Source: Halichondria panicea
Taxonomy: Eukaryota > Porifera > Demospongiae > Suberitida > Halichondriidae
Direction: 5' to 3'
Length of the DNA stretch: 64,000 nucleotides
Assembly: GCF_963675165.1 (NCBI RefSeq)
Contig: NC_087391.1
Location: 2,003,001 to 2,067,000, forward strand
Shown here: positions 56,301-64,000 of the stretch, piece by piece
Layout: each line of letters begins with the position of its first letter
Position numbering within the stretch: the first letter of the stretch is position 1
Translations under genes and position numbers: made by a program
Notes under the pieces: generated by a model
Told to the model about the DNA's origin: nothing
Database searches by the model: none
The model's input: only the letters and a program-made list of their open reading frames with translations

Positions 56301-57886
56301 AATAAGTTTGCACAAATTGTCAACATTCAATGACAAGCACATCTCTCTATGTACCGTATGATCGAGTGCAATTCAAGCTTATATATGTATATTATAACTT
56401 GGCCGTGGACCCCTGCCAGAATGTTGGCAGTGCCAATCAGTTTTGTCCACGTCATAGTGGGTGGTAACACCCCATATATTTTCCTATTATAGCATAAAAT
56501 GAACGTGAAAAGAAGGATTTTTGACTCTAGCAAAGGCTAATTTTAGTGTTGAACCATACCTGGCTGCGAATGAACTCGGTTACAAGGAGCTCAGACCAAG
56601 CAAGAGCTAGCTAGCTGCGAATGAAAATATTTGCTACATGTGAATTTGGTTAATCTTGCACGTGGCTACATTCTTCAGTGCCATGGAATTGCTGCAATAG
56701 TGACCAGACGTTCCCTCTAGGACAAGTCTGCTCGCGAGACTATCTATTGCGTTGGTCAAGAACTGAAGGCTTGCACACTAGTCTGAAGCCAGAAGAGGCT
56801 CTCATCTACCTCTAAGATGCCATGGTCGTATGGCCGAGTAGCAATTGGAAGTACCATAGCAAGCACAAAGACTTCATCCAATCATCCTGACCATAATTAT
56901 GACCATCATGGAGGTAGATGAGCTAGGGTCTCTTCTGGCTTCAGACTAGCCTTCTTGACCAAGGTAATAGAAGGCAAGAGATAGAAAAGAGAATGAGATT
57001 CCTCAGATTTTGTAGCATGAGTAAGCAAGCGCATGGCATGCACACTATCTATCACCCATGCAATTGACACCAGGCAGTATTTTTCGAGAAAAATCGGCCT
57101 GGGAATGAGGCTATATATAGAGTACTATCACTATTCTGGCTCTCTGAAGTACGACCACCTCGATATATCGGTAATTTGGTTTGGCATGGATTACTAGCTA
57201 TTATTGCACAAAACTTTTTGTCCTGAAATCCGGCCACTTGCTATTCTGTATATATACTGGCCAGTACTGGCTGCTCCAAACTAAGTTTTCAATGTAATTT
57301 TAGACGTTTATTACGGTGTTTTGGGTGTGGTTTGGCAGATAAAATTGAATTTAGGTTCATTATCCTCGAGACAGAACCGCTAAATAAGTTATTAGAATCG
57401 AACCAAGCTGCACTGTCCAAGGGTGGCCGGATTAACAAGAACTACTGTACTTGTACAAAACTTTGATAACACCATTTGAATGGTCTCTTTCTAAGCTTTC
57501 CTAAACTGAATCGTTGATATGATTGCCCAAGTAGATCTAAGATCTTTTCTTACTCACTTTACTGATAGAATATAGTCTGCATCCGGCAATAGACTGTCAC
57601 GGATGAGAAAAGATCCTTTGTCTCCAAGTTTTGCCAGTACTTGCTCTGCTTTCCTCTCACTAATAGCACCAACATACCAGCTGCAGGTACAGATAGCCTC
57701 AGGTTATGCATGACATTGTACTAATTTAATAAACAGTTGCAACTATAATTATGATAGTACAAGTATAGTACAGCAAACAGGACAGAAGTTATAATTATTA
57801 TTATCTTGCAAATTGTTACTGATAGCTTACAATTCATCTTTAATCAGGCTGAGTCCTGGTTTCTTGTTTGGTGTAGAGGCTGCCAT
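53367..57886 (-). CDS. SH2-domain scaffold with long disordered tail
   Basis: Four exons (57886-57831, 57680-57558, 56140-55996, 55772-53367) give 909 residues. An N-terminal SH2 domain begins with DELFWYVGAISERKAEQVLA, has the phosphotyrosine-binding Arg in GSFLIRDS and continues over three exons to about residue 108. The last exon encodes about 800 residues of low-complexity, charged, Ser/Pro/Glu-rich sequence with SH3-type ligands (KKRVPPPVPKR) and basic clusters (KKRQSFFRKKGK, and KKRGSVFKKNK at the C-terminus). It probably links phosphotyrosine signals to SH3 proteins. No known family was recognised; an SH2 at the very N-terminus with such a tail is not a standard layout. It could be sponge-specific. 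It converges with the iRhom-like gene (153 bases apart) and diverges from the K2P gene. Confidence 0.82.
56751..56962. repeat. Palindromic element in the SH2-gene intron
   Basis: TTGGTCAAGAA then CTAGTCTGAAGCCAGAAGAG and ATCTACCTC in the left arm return as GAGGTAGAT, CTCTTCTGGCTTCAGACTAG and TTCTTGACCAA in the right. The remaining parts of this long intron (56141-57557) hold no coding sequence; an inverted, weaker likeness of CTGGCTGCTCC-type sequence was not resolved. Confidence 0.8.
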
Positions 57887-58094
57887 ATTGCATGTAGCTA
57901 ACTGGCTGGTGGTGGGCCGTTGGGAGAACAACAAGATGCTGTTATAGCTGCAACTCTAGGGGGAGGGGCTGGTCAATTTGCAATTTTGAGATGCAGCCGC
58001 GCCCTTCATTATTAAGTGTGACCTCAACAAAGCTACCAGATCTGGACCTAAGCTAAGAGCTGACTGATCTCGCTAGTATAGAGTAGATCTAAGC
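57887..58094. promoter_or_regulatory. Divergent promoter region SH2 gene / K2P gene
   Basis: There are 208 bases between start codons. GGGGGAGGGGCTGG near 57960 is a GC-box-like motif. No TATA box is seen. Bidirectional use is inferred from spacing. Confidence 0.5.
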
Positions 58095-59512
58095 ATGGCC
58101 ACTGAAGACAAACGCAATTCCACCTCAGAAAAAGCAGGTAAGTTAGCTAGATCTATAATTTATATGTTGAAAGCTTGCATACCAGACACACCCAGTGTTG
58201 TGTTGACCTTTACTTCTTCTTTATATATTTAGACAATGAAGCTGAGGAGGAGATGGTCACTCCTGTGGACTGCTGTACAAGCAAGAATGCCTGCAAGAAC
58301 TGCTGCTGTAGCTTCAACAACTACTGGAAATTTCTAGGTGGTGCCGCCATTGTGTGGATCTACCTCCTTCTGGGTGGCCTCTGTTTCAATGCTCTGGAGG
58401 GTCCCTTTGAGCAGGCAGGACTGGCTAGAATGGAGACTGAGCAAATAGAATCTGCTGCTGCATTAGCCCAAGAACTGAACACCTTCACACAATTCATTGT
58501 GAATTCGACCAACCTTTCGGAAGCAGAAGCTTTGAGCCTTACAAACACTCTGGTTGCCGTGTCCCAAAGGGTTGCCAATGCCGGTGTTAATACGTCACTG
58601 CCCGATCCAGTGTGGGACTTTGCATCTGCTGTGTTTTTTGCAAGCACTGTTGTGACCACTATTGGTAAGTACAAAACTATAATAAATAGCAGATGGACCA
58701 CTAATTGCATTCCATTGTGCAGCCGCCACCCATAATACGATTATTATACCCACATATGCACCTTCTTCATTGTCTATACTGAGTTTTGATACAATAATAA
58801 TGTCTCAGATCACACATCCACATCCACACCCACACACCCACTATATTATACAGGTTATGGTACGATATTCCCTGTGACTGATGGTGGAAAGATCCTATTC
58901 ATCTTCTATGCCGTTGTCGGCATTCCCCTAGCCCTCATCTTCCTCAGCACTATTGGCTCCATATTGTCCGCCTGGTTGGACGCATCCCTCGCTCCTCTGG
59001 GCAGAAAGAAGGGCCCTCTTGTCGTGAAAGTTGTCGGCGCAATAATAAGCTTGCTGATCACACTTATCTTTTTCATTATCATTCCTGCAGCCATTTTTGT
59101 AGCCGTTGAAGGGTCGGACGAGTGGTCATACTTAAACAGTGTGTACTACTGTTTTGTTACTTTGACAACTGTCGGATTTGGTGATTTCTTACCTGGGACG
59201 GACGGTTCGAGAATTTCAGACAATGTAGCTTTGATTGGCCTGTACAGAATAATCACCGCAGTTTGGGTTTGGATTGGACTAGCCCTCTTAGCTACTCTTA
59301 TCTCTGAACTTCAAGGCTTGTTCGAAGGTATTAGTAAAGCTATCCACAAGTACAACGTTCGTAGGAGAAAGAAGAGACGTTTCTCAGTGGCTAGTGATGG
59401 TAACCATGAGCTAACACATGTCGGATCACCACCTAAGTCTCGGGAGAACAGTACAGCACCACCTCAGTCTCCGGACAATAGTACAGCTGTTGACCCACCT
59501 CAAGATCCATAG
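58095..59512 (+). CDS. KCNK: Two-pore-domain potassium channel (K2P)
   Basis: Three exons (58095-58137, 58233-58664, 58854-59512) give 377 residues. K2P channels carry background potassium current at the plasma membrane. The order is TM1 (FLGGAAIVWIYLLLGGLCFN), an extracellular cap with coiled-coil character and N-glycosylation sites (NSTNLS), pore 1 with filter TTIGYG (split by the second intron), TM2, TM3 (VVGAIISLLITLIFFIII), pore 2 with filter TTVGFGDF and TM4 (ITAVWVWIGLALLATLISEL). The C-tail is basic, RRRKKRRFS, followed by a short duplicated SxPxSxxNSTA block. A Cys cluster precedes TM1 (CKNCCCSF), possibly palmitoylated. It cannot be placed in a vertebrate K2P subfamily by eye. Confidence 0.94.
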
Positions 59513-59690
59513 TGTAGACACTCTTTTAATGACATTGAGTACTGTTAGTTTGCTAGTGTATTAAAAATACAATGGTTATCGTGTGCTTTTGTGAATTATT
59601 TATATTGCTCAGACAATAGATTACAAAGATAACAATAAATACTGTGTTGTCAGCAGGCACAAGTAAACGCAAAGACAAGTAACTTTGGGC

Positions 59691-62600
59691 CTACTTAGTT
59701 CTGAGTTTTCTTTTTTTTGACTGTTTCACTTCTACGTGACATATGGAGCCTGCAGGAATGAGAAGAATGGTATACTATTGCAACTAGCTCTTACATGACG
59801 GTTCAGTTACTAGATCATACAATGCAATTATAGTTACAGTAGTTGCCTTAATAGCTGTACAAAGCATAGATAGTTTATAAAACTCACGTTTCTTGATAGT
59901 GTTCCTAGTGTCCTTTATTGTCTCCATTCTGTTCCAGAGTTGGTCCTCATCCCCACTGCTTTCACAGTCAACAGTCTCAGTCTCAGTCTCAGGCAAACTT
60001 TTCATCTCTGGTAGATTAGGCTCCTGCATTGTATAAGAGCAAGAACACGGAGCTAGAAATATTTCGCTGGAAGTTTTATTTGACTACTACATACAATCAG
60101 TGCTTTCTAGTAACTTGATGATTGCTCAGATGGAAGATATTAATACTTGTTATTCAGAATAATAAACCACATGGCACATACACTTTTGGCACTGAAAAAC
60201 GTTGGCGATATGGTGAGGATCACCTAATTTAAAAACCAAGGTTCTATGGAGTGCAAGGTTTACACTTGCATAGAATGATGGTTACCGTAATAGATAGCCA
60301 CTCTCACAAAAACATGCATGCAGTAAGATCGCCAAACCAATTATTCCTCCCGTTCGCTAAATATAATGCTCACCAAATTTCCCGTAATACAATACACACA
60401 ATACAGTGCACCCTTATAAGTAAAGAACACATGCCAGCCCGCTCACCTTGACCGATTCATTGCTGAAAAGCAAACAGCTGCACTGCAATTTGAGGTAGAC
60501 CTGGATAGCAGGAAACACACAATTATGTAACTATATGCACACAATTCTCTCGGCAGTGAGCTGTATAAATTGTTATGAGTACTTAATTGCCAATAACTAT
60601 GTATGACCTATTTCTTATATCAGTACCTGGTGCAGCAGCTTTGGTCTGTGTGCAGAGTAGACTCTGAGGTATCTATCGAGTCCTGTAGCAGCAATGAGAG
60701 ACTGTTCCCCCTCTCCCCACTCTTCGATGCACCGCACCCCCCCACCAAATCCTCGGTAGCGGCTGACCACACCCCCTGTCCTCAGCTCTACCCTGCCCAT
60801 CTCGCCAGCACTGTTTCCAACAAAGTAGGACCTGCCAGGAACGTTAGGTGGAAAGATTTAGGGGGAGGGTTAAAACCATACCAGAATAGTTGAAAAAGAG
60901 AAATACAACCTTGCAAATGCTCCATTACAAAGCAAATCTTAGAATAGCTTTTATTTTATTATTGAACGCATTTACAAGTACTGATTTTCAACTGCATGCA
61001 TAGTGGTATGGTAGCTGAGTGTACGTACCTGCCATCTTGAGACATTTTGAGGGTTGTGATTGGATGCTCTCCAAACACTGTCGAGTACACTGGCCTCCTC
61101 TGAGCTCTGGTGTCATAGAGCCTCAACTGGCAACAAAAAAATGTATAACAGATGAATGATTCAACAATCGTTGCTATTGCATTATACGGTACTTACCAAA
61201 ATGTTTACACGCAATCAATAAACAGGTACACATGCAAATTGTGTATAGAAGGTAAACATTTGAATATGCAGACACTATCTAATACTGGAACTTGTAGTAC
61301 GGATTCGGCTCACTTGATGATGCCCAGTTCCTACGGCGATGACAGGCTGGTCCCCAGAGTTGAGAGTATAGCCAAGTCTGGTCACCCACACCGGGACACG
61401 GAGGTCCAACTTGTCATTTTTGACCTGAAATACCAATAATTAATGCTAGAGCTGTACGACTGAATAGTGTGTATTTTGCTCAATGAAAATACACTTCGTA
61501 CAAATTCAAAATCTCTACACTATCACGTACTTTGTACGTGTATATCTCTCCTCACATTCTTGGCTTGAAATATTGGCTGATCCAGTTTGTTGCCGTCCCA
61601 CACCTTCAAGTCATTTTCCTTCCCTCCCGTGGCCACTTGCAGCTGTGCTTTGGGACTGACTGCCATACAAGACACATCATCACCCACACATCGCTCCGTC
61701 TATATACAGTGCAGAAGAGTGAAATTGGCAGGTAATTTTCGGGGGCCGTTACTTTTGCAGATTTCAACTAAGCTACAAAATGTTCAACTACGAAAATGCA
61801 TGTTTCATACACAAGTCTGCAAAAAAACTGACATCTTTCGAAAATATTACGAGTGAAATTCAAGCCAATTTGCGAAAAATGTGACCCTCCGTTAATAAAT
61901 CAATTTTTGGCACAGAGAAGTTACTGGTTATTTTCGAGGTTTTTTCGAGGATTGACCTCGAACCTCGAAATGTGGTTTACTCTCTCTACTGTAGGGGTGT
62001 GGTCATTTGAACCACTATCCTTGAAAACAAATCCGCGAAATGTTTAGTTTAAGGTTACGGTCAACCGTTTGCTCATTAATTATTCATGAGCTAGATCTAG
62101 TGATCTTTCCAGCTAGAATGAGCTGGAAGTCCAGCTGAAACGCAGTAGTAATTTCATGGCTCGAATAGACATTTTTACTATAAAGCTTAGGTACAGTCTA
62201 CTGTAGCTTCACTATATGCAGGGCGTGTAGAAGAGATATTTCGAAAAAAGGCTACTGAAAGCTCACAAGAGGCTGTTTTCCTTGGCTCTGGCCGCCATTT
62301 TAAGTGGAGTTAGTCTACATATTATTATTTTGTGAGAGTTTGTTGGCCTGGAAAGAAAAAAACGCTTCTACACGCCCTCCAGAATGGTAAGAAGCATCAT
62401 ATAAGACCAAGAACACAGAGCTAGAAGTGTTTTTGGAAGTTTAAAATGACTACTAGTTTTGTGTTGTTTCTAGTAACTTGATGATCGCTCAGAGCTTCCA
62501 CTGGAAAATGTTTTGAAGACTGATTCTTGTCATACAGGATGATACACCGATATATTTATCATGTGTGTGCTTCAAATTTTTATCATAGTTTCACAAAAAT

Positions 62601-63502
62601 CATTATAAGAAAATCATAAATTATTCATGAGCAAACTGTTTACCGCAACCTTAAGAAATCCGAAAAAATAACCCGCTATATGACGGTAGCAGAATATGAA
62701 TGTGGATATCTGGCCATTTTGTATTATGTACACCACTTAACCAAAATCACTTAACCCTCAAAATAGGTTTTCCACGTTTACCTTGTCCGTGTCTAAAGGC
62801 CAGTAACACAGGCTGCCTCTGTCAGTGCAGGTGATGAGTACCCTAGGAGGGAGAGAGAAGGAGCTAGTTACATCCAGTTACCTTAGTGAAATATATGGGA
62901 GCATTATGCGTTTTGGTCGGCTTGGAAAACATTATATGATACTTATTTCCTCGATTAAACGTCACAATTTCAATGGGATTGTACAGGCTTCGAATAAAGT
63001 CTTAAATGTGAGATAGAAATTTATGCGACATGATAGCTAGCTAGCTTCTCGCATAAATAACATTAGTTATTATCATGCATAAATTTTTGTCTTTACTCAC
63101 TCATTGTGTTTCCCCAGACCCACAAACTGCCCCTCTCCTCCAGTGCAGTCACACTCGGCTGTGAACAGACGATCCTGACAACTGAATTTCTGGACAATGC
63201 CATCTCTGCGTCCACAGTACAGGGCGTCATGTGATTCGTCTTCCCAGCACATGACGGTCACCTCTTTACGCTTGTCAGTCTGGGAGAGGGTGATGGAGGC
63301 AGGTAGATAGTTAGTGGCCCGTCCAGTGGGGAGACACACTCCTAGAAGATGGAGATAAATACAGTGTTTGCGTATGTCAAATACTGCTATTCAAGAATAA
63401 TTATGCTGTCCTACCTTTCAAGACTCCTAGTGATGTTCCTATCCATACGTCTATAGGTGCTCTTGTTGACTCTAAACTAATTCCCTTGACTAAATCTGCC
63501 AT
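59691..63502 (-). CDS. WDR74: WDR74, ribosome biogenesis WD-repeat protein
   Basis: Ten exons give 398 residues: 63502-63415, 63341-63101, 62842-62782, 61699-61556, 61424-61314, 61126-61029, 60831-60627, 60500-60447, 60023-59888, 59749-59691. WDR74 (yeast Nsa1) acts in the nucleolus in 60S pre-ribosome maturation, with NVL2 and the exosome helicase MTR4 in mammals. A seven-bladed propeller is suggested by successive WD-like units: PIDVWIGTSLGVLKG, VQKFSCQDRL and CTGGEGQF, ATGGKENDLKVWD, KNDKLDLRVPVW (human DLRVPIW), VGTGHHQLRLYDTR, YFVGNSAGEMGRV and ATGLDRYLRVY. The end has an acidic DELW-like motif (GDEDQLWNRM) and a basic tail KKRKLRTK, as in human. Length is close to human (385). Confidence 0.95.
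60032..60165 (+). repeat. Repeat B copy at a WDR74 splice acceptor
   Basis: The sequence matches 62400-62545 in blocks (AAGAACACGGAGCTAGAA / AAGAACACAGAGCTAGAA; TCTAGTAACTTGATGAT). It begins eight bases beyond the exon at 59888-60023, that is, directly at the intron's acceptor side on the minus strand. Confidence 0.75.
61722..62690. mobile_element. Nested palindromic elements in WDR74 intron 3
   Basis: The outer element has GGCAGGTAATTTTCGGGGG at the left and AACCCGCTATATGACGGTA at the right, decayed family-2-like ends. Inside it 62049-62655 has about 40-base inverted ends (AAGGTTACGGTCAACCGTTT at the left against AAACTGTTTACCGCAACCTT at the right, both with TTATTCATGAG). Within that, GGGCGTGTAGAAG near 62221 pairs with CTTCTACACGCCC near 62368. 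No coding sequence was seen. Confidence 0.7.
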
Positions 63503-63606
63503 GGCCAGCTAATTTACACGTGGTAGGTAAAGATCCTTATACAAGTAGATATAGACTGCTTTATGATTAAGACCTTTTTACCCTGACGATCCTCCTGACT
63601 CTGAGG

Positions 63607-63844
63607 TACCGTATAGCGCGAAATGTTCGAGGGGCTTAATTTTCGCGGATTTCGTGGGTTAGAATTCTATATGAAAATTAAGTCCACGAAAATTGTTCTT
63701 TAATTAGAATTACCTGCTATCGTGCAAATATTTAAAGGCGTGGCTTCCGGTAAGGAGTCATTCCGCGAACATTGTGCAACGAAATGGTTTTTAGAGGCCA
63801 TTCCACAAAATATAAGTGCCTCGAAAATTTCGCGCTATACGGTA
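63607..63844 (+). mobile_element. Foldback MITE, family 1, copy 3
   Basis: The ends TACCGTATAGCGCGAAATGT and AAATTTCGCGCTATACGGTA and the interior match 6976-7213 almost base for base, including AAGGCGTGGCTTCCGGTAAG. It lies about 105 bases upstream of the WDR74 start codon, so it may touch its promoter. Confidence 0.9.
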
Positions 63845-64000
63845 TATCGGAGGCAGAGTGGGGAGGTACAGCGGTTTCAGAGTTCTTGCGCATCTCCAAT
63901 GTCTAGAGCGGAAGTCACTGGTCACGTGATATTCCCAAACATTAAGGTTGCGCCTAAAATCAGTGCAGTGCTTTTCCAGAGCCTGGAGGTGTTGCTTTTC
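63845..64000. other. Right edge of the window
   Basis: No gene can be assigned. GGTCACGTGATATT near 63921 holds an E-box (CACGTG). It could be the upstream region of WDR74 and of a further gene outside the window. Confidence 0.3.

Noticed and set aside
1-64000. tRNA, rRNA and other structured RNA genes
   Set aside because: No B-box-like GGTTCGAATCC or other clear RNA gene signal was noticed by eye; a covariance-model search (tRNAscan-SE, Infernal) would be needed to exclude small RNA genes.
63845-64000. A first exon of a further gene at the right edge
   Set aside because: No frame with a recognisable protein could be seen in 150 bases.

Overview
This window is nuclear DNA from an animal, most likely a sponge (probably a demosponge). 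The support is short spliced exons (about 40 to 460 bases, a few over 1 kb) with GT-AG introns, a metazoan gene set (GABA-B-type receptor, K2P channel, inactive rhomboid, PLEKHH, DRC7), tight gene packing and many short palindromic transposon relics. The sponge assignment is inference. Exon borders were read by eye from splice signals, unbroken reading phase across every joint, and family knowledge; every multi-exon model given as complete adds up to a whole number of codons.

Layout, left to right: the 3' part of a sphingosine-1-phosphate phosphatase (+); a class C GPCR of GABA-B type (+); an acetyl-CoA synthetase (+); TOMM20 (-) head-to-head with MEA1 (+); a tandem pair of POT/SLC15-like transporters (+,+); an EMI1/EMI2-type APC/C inhibitor (-); CCDC97 (-) head-to-head with SDHAF1 (+), which is followed 101 bases later by mitochondrial seryl-tRNA synthetase SARS2 (+); a PLEKHH/MAX-1 scaffold (-) head-to-head with RAD51B (+); the ciliary gene DRC7 (-) head-to-head with an iRhom-like rhomboid (+); an SH2-domain scaffold (-) head-to-head with a K2P potassium channel (+); and WDR74 (-).

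There is no single pathway. The genes fall into mitochondrial (TOMM20, SDHAF1, SARS2, perhaps ACSS), signalling and membrane (SGPP, GABBR, POT pair, iRhom, K2P, SH2 and PLEKHH scaffolds), cell cycle and DNA repair (EMI1, RAD51B), cilium (DRC7) and ribosome biogenesis (WDR74). The organisation is the clearest theme: five divergent pairs have only about 190 to 245 bases between start codons, and most other neighbours are convergent with short gaps.

The introns carry most of the non-coding structure: at least two families of foldback elements about 155 to 240 bases long that start ACCGTATAGCG, two pogo-like relics, a 0.5 kb repeat present twice, nested palindromes in a WDR74 intron, and a 1.2 kb inverted repeat with minisatellite arms inside the PLEKHH gene. 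The points most worth a second look are the iRhom-like protein that has a GxSG serine but glutamine in place of the catalytic histidine, an X-box-like site in the DRC7 promoter, the SDHAF1-SARS2 co-linear pair, and the large transcribed inverted repeat.
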